Shown piece by piece: positions 35,269 through 43,780 of a DNA stretch of 64,000 nucleotides. The position numbers and the translations under genes are program-made. Origin of the DNA: Methanobacteriota archaeon (GTDB lineage: Archaea > Halobacteriota > Methanosarcinia > Methanosarcinales > Methanosarcinaceae); NCBI GenBank assembly GCA_023399215.1, contig JAEWQJ010000007.1, positions 1-64,000 on the forward strand. The letters are read 5' to 3'. The notes beneath the pieces are model-generated. The model did not search any database and had not been told where the DNA came from. It saw only the letters and a list, made by a program, of their open reading frames with translations. The stretch's first letter is position 1; each line of letters starts with the position of its first letter.

Positions 35269-36984
35269 ATGACTTTAAGTCCTGAAGATCTTAAGACAAT
35301 TGAAAAATACGCCTATCAAAATGCTGTAAAATATGGGAAAGCCCCCCAACCCAAAGCTGTAATGGGCAAGGTAATGGGGGAATGCCCTCAACTCAGATCC
35401 GATCCAAATGCAGTATCTGAGGCTCTTAAAGTTATTATTCCCGAAATTGCAAAAGGAAATCCGGAAACCTGGGAGGCAAAGCTTTCGGAAATTGCCCCTG
35501 AGCTTATTGAAGCCCTTAGTGTAAAAAAGGAACCAGATAAGGGTTTAAAACCTCTCGAAGGTGCAGAAAATGGCAAGGTTGTAATGCGTTTTGCCCCGAA
35601 TCCAAACGGGCCCGCAACACTTGGCAGTGCAAGAGGCATGGTAGTTAATTCCGAATATGTGAAAATGTACGGAGGAAAATTTGTCCTGCGTTTCGATGAT
35701 ACCGATCCTGATATAAAACGACCTCTGCTTCAAGCTTATGACTGGTATCTTGATGACTTCAAATGGCTCGGGGTTGTGCCTGACCAGGTCGTCTATGCTT
35801 CTGATCATTTCCCTATGTATTACGATTACGCAAGAAAACTTATCGAGATGGGAAAGGCTTATGTCTGCTTCTGTAAAGGAGGAGATTTCAAGCGGTTTAA
35901 GGATGCAAAACAGGCTTGCCCGCACAGGGATACCAGCCCCGAAGAAAACCTTATGCACTGGGATAAAATGCTTGCCGGGGAATATGAAGACCAGCAGGCA
36001 GTACTGAGGATCAAGACAGATATAAAGCACAAGGATCCTGCGTTGAGGGACTGGGGAGCATTCAGGATAAGAAAGATGTCACATCCCCGCCCTGAAATTG
36101 GGAACAAGTACATTGTCTGGCCACTTCTTGATTTTGCAGGGGCTATCGAAGACCACGAACTGGGAATGACCCATATCATCCGGGGCAAAGACCTTATAGA
36201 CAGCGAAAAACGGCAGGGTTATATCTACAAATACTTCGGCTGGAAATACCCAAGAACAACTAACTGGGGCAGGGTCAAGATCCACGAATTTGGAAAGTTC
36301 AGTACGAGCACCCTGAGAAAAGCTATTGAAGCAGGGGAATACAGCGGCTGGGATGACCCGAGGCTTCCAACAATTAGGGCAATCCGGCGCCGTGGAATCC
36401 AGGCCGAAGCTCTCAAGAAGTTCATGATAGAGATGGGAGTCGGAATGACTGACGTAAGCATAAGCATGGAGTCTCTCTACGCTGAAAACCGCAAAATCGT
36501 GGACCCTATTGCTAATCGCTATTTCTTTGTCTGGAATCCGGTAGAACTGGAAATTACAGATGCAGAGCCGACTGTTGCTAAGCTTCCTCTTCACCCTACT
36601 GACCATAAAAGAGGATTCAGGGAGATTGCTGTAGGAAATAAAGTACTTGTCTGCACGGAGGATGTCGAAAAGCTGGAAGTGGGCTCTATTATTCGCTTAA
36701 AAGATTTCTGCAATATAGAGATTACTTCTCTTTCCCCGCTTCAGGCAAAGCTCTCGGATGTTTCTCTTGAAGCTCTTAAAAAAGCAAAGGCAAAAATCAT
36801 CCACTGGGCTCCACTTGATGGAATAAATGTGAAAGTACGCGGCCCTGAAGGTGATCTTAACGGTATCGGGGAGCAGGGTATTTCAGCCGAACTTGACAAC
36901 ATTGTACAGTTTGAGCGCTTCGGTTTCTGCAGGATTGATGCAGTAGAGAAAGAAGAAGTTGTGGCTTACTTTGCCCACAAATAA
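35269..36984 (+). CDS. gltX: Glutamyl-tRNA synthetase, archaeal type
   Basis: Charges tRNA-Glu; the product also feeds hemA. The 571-aa protein has the archaeal/eukaryotic layout: an N-terminal helical extension, the HIGH-equivalent region MRFAPNPNGPATLGSARGM, VLRFDDTDPDIKRP, WDDPRLPTIRAIRRRGI, a KMSKS-like KFSTSTLRKAI, and a beta-barrel C-terminal anticodon domain ending FERFGFCRIDAVEKEEVVAYFAHK. ATG 35269 has GGAGAAATTCT upstream; an in-frame ATG at 35239 precedes it by 10 codons. Its last 24 codons are duplicated twice downstream (41.3 and 43.4 kb). Confidence 0.96.
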   Translation: MTLSPEDLKTIEKYAYQNAVKYGKAPQPKAVMGKVMGECPQLRSDPNAVSEALKVIIPEIAKGNPETWEAKLSEIAPELIEALSVKKEPDKGLKPLEGAENGKVVMRFAPNPNGPATLGSARGMVVNSEYVKMYGGKFVLRFDDTDPDIKRPLLQAYDWYLDDFKWLGVVPDQVVYASDHFPMYYDYARKLIEMGKAYVCFCKGGDFKRFKDAKQACPHRDTSPEENLMHWDKMLAGEYEDQQAVLRIKTDIKHKDPALRDWGAFRIRKMSHPRPEIGNKYIVWPLLDFAGAIEDHELGMTHIIRGKDLIDSEKRQGYIYKYFGWKYPRTTNWGRVKIHEFGKFSTSTLRKAIEAGEYSGWDDPRLPTIRAIRRRGIQAEALKKFMIEMGVGMTDVSISMESLYAENRKIVDPIANRYFFVWNPVELEITDAEPTVAKLPLHPTDHKRGFREIAVGNKVLVCTEDVEKLEVGSIIRLKDFCNIEITSLSPLQAKLSDVSLEALKKAKAKIIHWAPLDGINVKVRGPEGDLNGIGEQGISAELDNIVQFERFGFCRIDAVEKEEVVAYFAHK

Positions 36985-37001
36985 TATGTCTAGAAGAGGG
37001 T

Positions 37002-37030
37002 GAACAGGAAACTGTTCTCTTTTCTTTTGC
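37002..37030 (+). terminator. gltX terminator hairpin
   Basis: GAACAG-GAAA-CTGTTC forms a 6-bp stem with a GAAA tetraloop, followed by TCTTTTCTTTT. A version of this hairpin also follows both downstream copies of the gltX tail. The remaining 37031-37447 is AT-rich with no gene; ATGTATATATC near 37379 is a likely TATA box for the next gene. Confidence 0.75.
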
Positions 37031-37447
37031 TCACTCTTTTCATTCATTTTTTCATTGTTCCTTATTTCTTATCTGAAAGTGTCTGTAAGTTGTTGATTTG
37101 ATATTTAAAAATGAGTTCATCCGGCTTTTTGGTCACTTTTTTAGAGATATTTTAATTTTGTGATTTTCAGTAGTGTTCCCTATCTATTTCCTATCTAATT
37201 TCTTGACTCTTTTAAAGCTCATTTGAAATTCTCAAAAGTTTTTCTTTTATCTTTTTTTATATCGATAAATTTTGCTATTTATGTATGGATTTACTGTAAA
37301 CTTATTTTTCTTCTCAAAACAAATTTTCTAAAATTACACATTTTATTAAATTTTTGATTTAAATGACAAAGTTTAAAAATGTATATATCTCTAAATTATT
37401 AACATTTTTTATATGAAAAATAAATTAAAGATTGAGGAGTAGGATAA

Positions 37448-39217
37448 TTGAAACTTAATGAAAGATCTTATTCAGTGGCCTTAGCATCAGCAGTTCTGAT
37501 TTTATTTTTGATTTTAGTTTCATCTACGGCATCCGCAACTACTGAGCAAGGCGCTTCGCTCACTATCAATGAAACTCAGATAACCACCAGTGGATCAGCA
37601 GGGGTTCCTTCTATATATGGTGACAGGATAGTATGGAAAGACTGGCGTAATGGGAACCGGGATGATGGACCTTTCAATATTTACATGTACAATATCTCCA
37701 CCCACAAGGAAACTCAAATTACTACCAGTGGATCAGCAGCGTGTCCTTCTATATACGGTGACAGGATAGTATGGAAGGAATGGCGTAATGGGAACCAGAA
37801 TGATACCGAGGAAGAATATGATGTATACATGTACGATCTCTCCACTCACAAGGAGACTCGGATAAACAATAGACCAGTCCCTTATGACTACTTAGGGTAT
37901 AGATTCGGGCCGTATATATCCGGTAACACGATAATGTGGGGTGGCCCATATGGTTATTACATTTATGATATCTCCACTCAGGAAACTCATATCGATAATA
38001 TGTCAGCACCCTATCCTGTTTTTTTCGGTAACATAGTAGTGTGGGTACCTGATATTGATGGACGCCCGAGTAATCTCATAATGTACGATCTCTCCACTCA
38101 GAAGGTAACTCAGATTACCAACAACGATTCAGCATTCAATCCTGATATTGACAATAACATTATAGTGTGGGCAGATGAGCACCATGAAGATGAATATTAC
38201 TCCTCCATCTACATGTATGATCTTTCCACTAAAAAGGAAACTCAAATTGCCACCAGCGGATCAACACATTATTATAGTCCTAGAATCTCCGAGGACAGGA
38301 TAATTTGGCTGGATTATGATAATATTTACATGTATAACCTCTCAACTCAAGAGGAAACTCATACTAATCGCACATCAATTAGTCTAGGATTTGATTTGTA
38401 TGGTGATAAGATAGTGTGGTCGGATTGGGAAAATGAAAAACCCAACGTCTACATGGGTACTCTCACCAGTTCAAACCTGCCGAATGCTGCTTTTTCTGCA
38501 TCTCCAACCTCAGGAAAAGCCCCAATGAAAGTGCAGTTTACTGACACAAGTACCGGAACACCAAAGAAATGGAAATGGGATTTTGGAGACGGAACAACTT
38601 CAACCAAACAGGATCCAACGCATAAGTATTCCAAAGTAGGAGTTTATACTGTTAAACTTACAGTAACAAATGCTGCAGGCAGCAACACAGTAACAAAAGC
38701 AGATTATATAAAAGTTGTAACAAAACCCGTTGCTGCATTTTCTGCGTCTCCTACTTCAGGAAGAGTACCATTAAACGTTAAATTTACTGACAAAAGTACC
38801 GGATCACCCACTAAATGGAAATGGGATTTTGGAGATGGATCAAAGTCATTCCACCAGAATCCAACGCATAAGTATTCAAAAGCAGGAGTTTATACTGTTA
38901 AACTTACAGTAACAAATGCGGCAGGTATTAACACAGCAACAAAAGCAAAGTATATAACCGTGACATCAAAACCCATTGCTGTATTCTCTGCATCTCCAAC
39001 CTCAGGAAAATCTCCATTAAAAGTTAAATTTACGGACAAAAGTACCGGATCACCAACGAAATGGAAATGGGATTTTGGAGACGGAACAAAGTCATTCCAC
39101 CAGAATCCAACGCATAAGTATTCCAAAGCCGGCAAATACACGGTAACTCTCAAAGTAACCAATGCGGTAGGCATCAACACAGCAACAAAATCAAATTATA
39201 TAACCGTGACAAAGTGA
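37448..39217 (+). CDS. Secreted TolB-like beta-propeller / triple-PKD surface protein 1
   Basis: A 589-aa exported protein. A signal peptide (VALASAVLILFLILVSSTASA) is followed by TolB/YncE-like propeller repeats of about 45 residues. Each has IYGDRIVWKDWRNG..., a YMYDLSTHKETQI strand and a TTSGSA turn (about residues 40-345). Three PKD domains follow (AAFSASPTSGKAP...WKWDFGDGTTS...YTVKLTVTNAAG). There is no C-terminal membrane anchor or sorting motif, so attachment is unexplained. Start TTG 37448, behind GAGGAGTAGG. It is a paralogue of the genes at 43781 and 46161. PKD proteins are typical of Methanosarcina cell envelopes. Confidence 0.88.
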   Translation: MKLNERSYSVALASAVLILFLILVSSTASATTEQGASLTINETQITTSGSAGVPSIYGDRIVWKDWRNGNRDDGPFNIYMYNISTHKETQITTSGSAACPSIYGDRIVWKEWRNGNQNDTEEEYDVYMYDLSTHKETRINNRPVPYDYLGYRFGPYISGNTIMWGGPYGYYIYDISTQETHIDNMSAPYPVFFGNIVVWVPDIDGRPSNLIMYDLSTQKVTQITNNDSAFNPDIDNNIIVWADEHHEDEYYSSIYMYDLSTKKETQIATSGSTHYYSPRISEDRIIWLDYDNIYMYNLSTQEETHTNRTSISLGFDLYGDKIVWSDWENEKPNVYMGTLTSSNLPNAAFSASPTSGKAPMKVQFTDTSTGTPKKWKWDFGDGTTSTKQDPTHKYSKVGVYTVKLTVTNAAGSNTVTKADYIKVVTKPVAAFSASPTSGRVPLNVKFTDKSTGSPTKWKWDFGDGSKSFHQNPTHKYSKAGVYTVKLTVTNAAGINTATKAKYITVTSKPIAVFSASPTSGKSPLKVKFTDKSTGSPTKWKWDFGDGTKSFHQNPTHKYSKAGKYTVTLKVTNAVGINTATKSNYITVTK

Positions 39218-39554
39218 CTGCAATTTCGAAAACGGTTGTAAACCTCCTGGTTCTATAAGATTACAACTTCATAAAAGTGACAACAAATACAAGACCAGGT
39301 ATATACTCTGAAAACAAATAAGCCCCTAAATAAGCTTTAAATTAAATAATGAACAAAATCATGACTAAACCTTCAATAACCTTATCATGTTATATATTGT
39401 ATATTTTCCAAAATTTTTTTGAAAAAATACAAAAATATTTTATAATATAACCTGTATAAACCAAGATGTCAACTTAGCAATTAAACAACAGAAAGGAAAA
39501 ACCTTTCAGAAGAGTTGACCTAGCTAGAGGCCGTATTAGTAAAACAGAAATTAT
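39218..39554. other. Noncoding, start of the duplicated block
   Basis: A short segment around 39277-39330 (AAGTGACAACAAATACAAGA onward) recurs at 48297-48345. From about 39400 the sequence (TTTTATAATATAACCTGT onward) is shared with 41655 onward, i.e. the roughly 560-nt block upstream of each beta-helix gene starts here. Confidence 0.75.
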
Positions 39555-39711
39555 TGATCAGAAGGATAACATCCTGTGGTCAGTGACAGGTTTTGAATGA
39601 TAGAAGCCAAAACTTCTAATGTCCGGCCCCACCTCCAATGACTGATCCCTATAATGTGATTGGAGAGTGAGACTCTGTGTGCAACGTGTCTGCCCCACAT
39701 AAATCGCAGAG
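39555..39711 (+). ncRNA. Candidate structured RNA element, copy 1
   Basis: Four short hairpins follow in order: TGATCA/TGGTCA (39555-39582) enclosing GGAT/ATCC; TAGAAG/CTTCTA (39601-39618); CTCCAAT/ATTGGAG (39633-39665); CTCTG/CAGAG (39673-39711). The same order recurs upstream of the second beta-helix gene. There, some pairs are kept despite base changes (T-G to C-G in the first stem). I infer either a long structured 5' leader or an independent RNA; no known RNA family was recognised. Confidence 0.45.
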
Positions 39712-39735
39712 AACCGAATGGATAGATTCAAAAAT

Positions 39736-39751
39736 ATTACGCAGACGTAAT
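39736..39751. promoter_or_regulatory. Palindrome ATTACG-CAGA-CGTAAT
   Basis: A perfect 6+6 inverted repeat with a 4-nt spacer, the size of a dimeric regulator site. It is the first of two with the same arms in this upstream region; in the second cassette the equivalent position is degenerate. Confidence 0.5.
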
Positions 39752-39832
39752 TAGAATCTTTGAATTACCGTATAGACCCGGCATAATTAGATATTTGATA
39801 TATACTCGGTCTAATTAGATAGTTCGGAAAAC

Positions 39833-39848
39833 ATTACGAGTACGTAAT
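39833..39848. promoter_or_regulatory. Palindrome ATTACG-AGTA-CGTAAT
   Basis: Same arms as the site at 39736, 97 nt further on. An identical 16-mer occurs at 42109-42124 in front of the second beta-helix gene, within otherwise diverged sequence. Confidence 0.55.
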
Positions 39849-39941
39849 ATGGAATTTTGAGAAATATCTGGGAAAGAGTATGCGATTATCCTGGATTTTT
39901 GAGTTTACTCAAATTATAAGTCCAACCTTATAGGCGATACA

Positions 39942-40022
39942 ATGCTAAAAAGACAGATAGGAACCCTATTCCTTACAGCAGGTCTTATTTTAACAATCGT
40001 ATCAACTGTTGGAGAAATATAA
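39942..40022 (+). pseudogene. Orphan leader mini-ORF 1 (signal peptide copy)
   Basis: ATG 39942 encodes MLKRQIGTLFLTAGLILTIV and six more residues, then TAA. It is a near copy of the first 26 residues of the beta-helix protein (MLKRQIGTLFLVTCLILTTV), without the cleavage site and mature part. The leader TTTACTCAAAT...AAGTCCAACC and GGCGATAC precede it as they do the real gene. It may be a decayed duplicate or a short translated peptide. Confidence 0.7.
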
Positions 40023-40079
40023 CTACCTTGTAGTTTTTTGAGTTTACGCAGATTCCAAATCCAACCCAAAGGTGATACG

Positions 40080-40166
40080 ATGCTAAAAATAAATCAGGAT
40101 ACCCTATTCCTGACAGTATGTCTTAGTTTAACGACCGTATGTGCTTTGGGAATGAATAGACTCTAA
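40080..40166 (+). pseudogene. Orphan leader mini-ORF 2 (diverged signal peptide copy)
   Basis: ATG 40080 has the same ribosome site as the true gene (AAAGGTGATACG) and encodes MLKINQDTLFLTVCLSLTTV plus eight residues before TAA. Third-position and radical changes (KRQIG to KINQD) show it is older than mini-ORF 1. The next unit, at 40219, is the intact gene; unit spacing is about 138 nt. Confidence 0.7.
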
Positions 40167-40218
40167 CCCTAGGTTTTTGAGTCCACTCAAATTCTAAATC
40201 CAACCCAAAGGTGATACG

Positions 40219-41187
40219 ATGCTAAAAAGACAGATAGGAACCCTATTCCTAGTAACATGCCTTATTTTAACAACCGTACCCGCTGTGTTAGGCGCACAGA
40301 ACACAATGACTGTAAATCCAACGTCTGGATCAGGTGCCCAGACTGCAATTAATAATGCAATAAATTCCGTTGCATCAGGAGCGACACCAAGTAACCCTGG
40401 ATATGTTCTCCTTGGTGCTGGTACTTATAAGATAAGTGCACCTATAATTTTGAAATCTAATGTGGTACTGAAAGGTGCAGGCGACGATACAATAATCTTT
40501 GCTACCGGTTCAGTTTGTAATTCCGATGGATCACCTGCATATGTATTCGGGTCAGGTGTTTCTAACGTTGAAGTATGTGACCTTCAGTTCAAAAGTACAG
40601 CGACCGGCCCTGGTGATGGAGGTCACGGAGATTATAGAAACTGCATACAGCTCAGGTCTTCGAGTGATAGTAAAGTACATGATATTTTATTCACTCGATA
40701 TCTGTATAGCGATGGTGTCAGAATCAGTAAAAGTTCTGGAATAGATATATACAATTGCAGAATGCACTCCGTAGGACATGATGGGGTATCATTCTTATCA
40801 GGTACTAAGAATTCCAGAATGTATAACTGTGATGTTGAGGTTCAAACCAATACAGGTGTAAGGATAGACAATTGCGCAAATGTTGAAGTGGATCACAATA
40901 CCTTTTCAGGTAGTTCCGGATCTGGCTGGTGCTGCGTTGAGCTGGAAAATTCACTGACAAATGCAAATGTCCATCATAATATCATGCATGACTTCAAAGG
41001 ATCAAGCAGCAGTGCAGGCATTGGAAATATTCATGCAAGCGGATCAATTAGCGTTCATGATAATGTTATGTGGAATGTGTCGCCTTACGTTGCGGTAGGA
41101 TCAGGCTCAAACATACTGGGAACATCTGATCACAGTGTTAAGAATTGGATAGCAAAAGGGTATGGATACGGCTCTATTGACAACTAA
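40219..41187 (+). CDS. Secreted right-handed beta-helix protein 1
   Basis: A 322-aa exported protein with a signal peptide (MLKRQIGTLFLVTCLILTTVPAVLGA, cleavage likely after LGA). The mature part begins TVNPTSGSGAQTAINNAI, GYVLLGAGTYKISAPIILKSNVVLKGAG (typical pectate-lyase-like coil 1). Successive 22-25-residue coils follow (VEVCDLQFKS, DSKVHDILFTRY, GIDIYNCRMHS, NSRMYNCDVEV, NVEVDHNTFSG, NANVHHNIMHD, SISVHDNVMWN). Such NosD/pectate-lyase-like folds bind or cleave polysaccharide; here the target could be methanochondroitin (inference). The ribosome site is AAAGGTGATACG. It is a paralogue of the gene at 42355. Confidence 0.88.
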   Translation: MLKRQIGTLFLVTCLILTTVPAVLGAQNTMTVNPTSGSGAQTAINNAINSVASGATPSNPGYVLLGAGTYKISAPIILKSNVVLKGAGDDTIIFATGSVCNSDGSPAYVFGSGVSNVEVCDLQFKSTATGPGDGGHGDYRNCIQLRSSSDSKVHDILFTRYLYSDGVRISKSSGIDIYNCRMHSVGHDGVSFLSGTKNSRMYNCDVEVQTNTGVRIDNCANVEVDHNTFSGSSGSGWCCVELENSLTNANVHHNIMHDFKGSSSSAGIGNIHASGSISVHDNVMWNVSPYVAVGSGSNILGTSDHSVKNWIAKGYGYGSIDN

Positions 41188-41310
41188 TTCAACAAACACG
41201 ATGACATATTCAATAGATAACATATTCCGCGTTAAGAGTCCTGCTCATACGTACGGTACATGATTGTAAAGTACATGATCGTACAGTACATGATCGTACA
41301 GTTTGAACTC

Positions 41311-41426
41311 GTATAGTTTGAACGCTTCGGTTTTTGCAGGATCAATGAAGAAGAGGAAGACAACGTTGTGGGTCTACTTTGCCCACAAGTTATTTTCTGA
41401 CAAAAGGAGAACATGAAACTGTTCTC
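41311..41426 (+). pseudogene. Duplicated 3' end of gltX, frameshifted copy (A)
   Basis: From 41317 the sequence reads FERFGFCRINEEEEDNVVG and then shifts by one base before CTACTTTGCCCACAAG, matching FERFGFCRIDAVEKEEVVAYFAHK of gltX. A GAGAACA/TGTTCTC hairpin (41407-41426) corresponds to the gltX terminator. It lies 130 nt behind beta-helix gene 1. It cannot be expressed as part of a synthetase. Confidence 0.85.
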
Positions 41427-41811
41427 TTTCTTTTATCTATTTTCCGTTAACTTTTTTGTTTTTCCCAATAATGAGAAAATGTAGATTAATCAGTTTTTGT
41501 GAACTCCCTTTCCCTTAATTCTTCGCCTTTCGGCTTAGTTTATAGGGAGAAGCTTCCGGATTCATTCCTTTTTCTTTTAAGAACAGGTCCCCAAGCCCTT
41601 CCCCGCGTACCACAGATGCCAAATAACTTTTATAACTTATTAAGGTTTCACAGTATTTATTTTCAAAATTTTTTTAAAAAAATACAAACTATTTTATAAT
41701 ATAACCTATCTAATTCTGAAATGCCAACTTAGTAATTAAACAAAAGAAAGTGAAAAACTTTTTAGATAAGTTGACTTTGCTAGAGGTCGTAGTTAGTGAG
41801 ATAGAAAGTAT
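41427..41811. other. Noncoding gap between gltX tail copy A and the second structured block
   Basis: 41427-41650 shows no gene. From about 41655 the sequence aligns with 39400 onward (TTTTATAATATAACCTAT, CAACTTAGTAATTAAACA), so it is the second copy of the duplicated upstream block. Confidence 0.7.
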
Positions 41812-41968
41812 TGACCAGAAGGATAACATCTTATGGTCAGTATCAGATTTTGAGTAATAAAAGCAAAAACTTCTAATGTACAATCCCACTTCCAATGACT
41901 GATCCCTATAATGTGATTGGAGAGTTAGACTCTGTGTGCAACATGTCCACCACACATAAATCGCAGAG
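41812..41968 (+). ncRNA. Candidate structured RNA element, copy 2
   Basis: Homologous to 39555-39711. It has TGACCA/TGGTCA (41812-41839), CCAATGACTGATCCCTATAA with closing ATTGG, and CTCTG/CAGAG ending at 41968. The internal CCAAT...ATTGG segment is the best conserved of the block. The equivalent of the TAGAAG/CTTCTA stem is weakened. Confidence 0.45.
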
Positions 41969-42108
41969 AACCAAATTGGATAAATTCAAAAATATTGGAT
42001 AAATTTAAAAATATTTCACAAAAATAATAGGAATCTTAAAACCCATAAAAATCTGACATAATTAAATATTTCATATAAATTCGGTCTAATAAGATAGTTT
42101 GGAAAAAC

Positions 42109-42124
42109 ATTACGAGTACGTAAT
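42109..42124. promoter_or_regulatory. Palindrome ATTACG-AGTA-CGTAAT (copy in cassette 2)
   Basis: Identical to 39833-39848 and in the same relative position, about 110 nt before the first leader mini-ORF of its cassette. Confidence 0.55.
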
Positions 42125-42217
42125 ATGAAATTTTGAGAACTCTCTGGGAAAGAATATACGAGTATCCTGGAGTTTTTGAGTTTACTCAAATATTAAGTCC
42201 AACCTGGAGACGATTAA

Positions 42218-42316
42218 ATGCAAAAAAGACAGACTGGAACCCTATTCCTGAAAGCATGTCTTATTTTAACAATCGTATCAACTGTTGGAGATATCGAACG
42301 ATCTCATAGTTTTTGA
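42218..42316 (+). pseudogene. Orphan leader mini-ORF 3 (signal peptide copy)
   Basis: ATG 42218 encodes MQKRQTGTLFLKACLILTIV plus 12 residues before TGA, again a copy of the beta-helix leader (closest to mini-ORF 1 at 39942). It lies 137 nt upstream of the intact start at 42355. Only one orphan copy precedes this gene; two precede the first. Confidence 0.7.
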
Positions 42317-42354
42317 ATTCACTCAAATTCCAAACCCAACCCAAAGGTGATACG

Positions 42355-43320
42355 ATGCTAAAAAGACAGATAGGATCCCTATTCCTGGTAACATGTCTTA
42401 TTTTAACAACCTTGCCCGCTGCTTTAGGCGCACAGAACACAATAACCGTAAATCCGACATCTGGATCAGATGCCCAGACTGCAATTAATAATGCAATAAA
42501 TTCCGTAGCATCAGGGGCAACATCAAGTAATCCTGGATATGTTTTCCTTGGTGCTGGCACTTATCAGATAAGTGCACCTATAATTTTGAAATCTAATGTA
42601 GTGCTGAAAGGTGCAGGCAACGATACAATAATCTTTGCTAACGACTCAGTTTGTCGCTCAGTGGAATCACCTGCATATGTATTCGGATCAGGCGTTTCTA
42701 ACGTTGAGGTATGTGACCTTCAGTTCAAAAGTACAGCAACTGGATCTGGTGATGGAGGTCACGGTGGCTATCGAAACTGCATACAGTTCAGGTCTTCAAA
42801 GGATAGTAAAGTACATGATATTTTATTCACCCGCTATTTGTATAGTGATGGTGTCAGAATCACTAAAAGCTCTGGAATAGAAGTATATAACTGTAGAATG
42901 TATTCGACAGGACATGACGGTGTAGGATTCTTATCAGGTACTAAGGATTCCAGAATGTATAACTGTGATATTGAGGTTCAAACCAATACAGGTGTCAGGA
43001 TAAACGATTGCACAAATATTGAAGTGGATCACAATACCTTTTCAGGTAGTGCCGAATCTGGCTGGTGCTGCGTTGAGATGGTGAATTCGCTGACGAATGT
43101 GAATGTCCATCATAATATCATGCACGATTTCAAAGGATCAAGCAGCAGTGCAGGCATTGGAAATTTTAATGCAAACGGATCAATTAATGTTTATGATAAC
43201 GTTATGTGGGCTGTGTCGCCTTACGTTATGATAGGATCAGGATCAAACATATTAGAACCATCTGATCACAGTCTTGAGAATTGGGTAGCAGAAGGATACG
43301 GATACGGCTCTATTAACTGA
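42355..43320 (+). CDS. Secreted right-handed beta-helix protein 2
   Basis: A 321-aa paralogue of the protein at 40219, highly similar throughout: MLKRQIGSLFLVTCLILTTL leader, cleavage after LGA, GYVFLGAGTYQISAPIILKSNVVLKGAG and the same coil series, ending GYGYGSIN. Start ATG 42355 is preceded by AAAGGTGATACG, as in copy 1; the 14 codons before it in the same frame are leader DNA. Substitutions are scattered over the coils, with no frameshift, so both copies look functional. Confidence 0.88.
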   Translation: MLKRQIGSLFLVTCLILTTLPAALGAQNTITVNPTSGSDAQTAINNAINSVASGATSSNPGYVFLGAGTYQISAPIILKSNVVLKGAGNDTIIFANDSVCRSVESPAYVFGSGVSNVEVCDLQFKSTATGSGDGGHGGYRNCIQFRSSKDSKVHDILFTRYLYSDGVRITKSSGIEVYNCRMYSTGHDGVGFLSGTKDSRMYNCDIEVQTNTGVRINDCTNIEVDHNTFSGSAESGWCCVEMVNSLTNVNVHHNIMHDFKGSSSSAGIGNFNANGSINVYDNVMWAVSPYVMIGSGSNILEPSDHSLENWVAEGYGYGSIN

Positions 43321-43423
43321 TTCAACAAACATAATGGAACATATTCAACAGATGTAACATATTTAGCGTTAAGAGTCCTGCACATACGTACAGAACATGA
43401 TCGTACAGTTCGAACTTGTATGG

Positions 43424-43498
43424 TTTGAACGCTTTGGATTTTGCAGGATCGAAGCGGTAGAAAAAGACAAGGTTGTAGCGTACTTTGCCCACAAATAA
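43424..43498 (+). pseudogene. Duplicated 3' end of gltX, open copy (B)
   Basis: 75 nt, the same length as the matching end of gltX (36910-36984). They encode FERFGFCRIEAVEKDKVVAYFAHK followed by TAA, against FERFGFCRIDAVEKEEVVAYFAHK in gltX. Differences are mostly synonymous or conservative, as expected if this tail was once part of a functional synthetase gene. It is preceded by GATCGTACAGTTCGAACTTG, shared with copy A but not with gltX. 43499-43680 is AT-rich without a gene. Confidence 0.88.
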
Positions 43499-43680
43499 TT
43501 ACCTGGAAGAATGTGGACGGGAAACTGTTCTCTCTTCATTGATTTTTAATGTTTTTTATTTTTGTTATTTTTATCATGTTTTCTCTTTTTCCGTTTTTTA
43601 ACATCACATCTTCTTATGCATTTAAGAGGTTTGAGTATCTAAAATTAAATTTTTTTATAAATATGCAAATAAAACTCACT

Positions 43681-43689
43681 TTTATAAAT
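43681..43689 (+). promoter_or_regulatory. TATA-like box of surface protein gene 2
   Basis: ACTTTTATAAAT occurs about 95 nt before the ATG here and again at about 46060-46071 before gene 3. Both are followed by a shared TAATTGAATTAAA segment near the start codon. Confidence 0.5.
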
Positions 43690-43780
43690 TAATAGTAAAA
43701 AATGAAAAAATTTAATTATAGTTTCTAAAATTTAAGTAATTGAATTAAATTTTTCCAACTGAATATCATAGGTGAGTTTA

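Noticed and set aside
36985..43780. Integrative element with its own integrase in the gltX-downstream island
   Set aside because: No integrase, recombinase or replication gene is present between the gltX tail copies; only duplication evidence remains.
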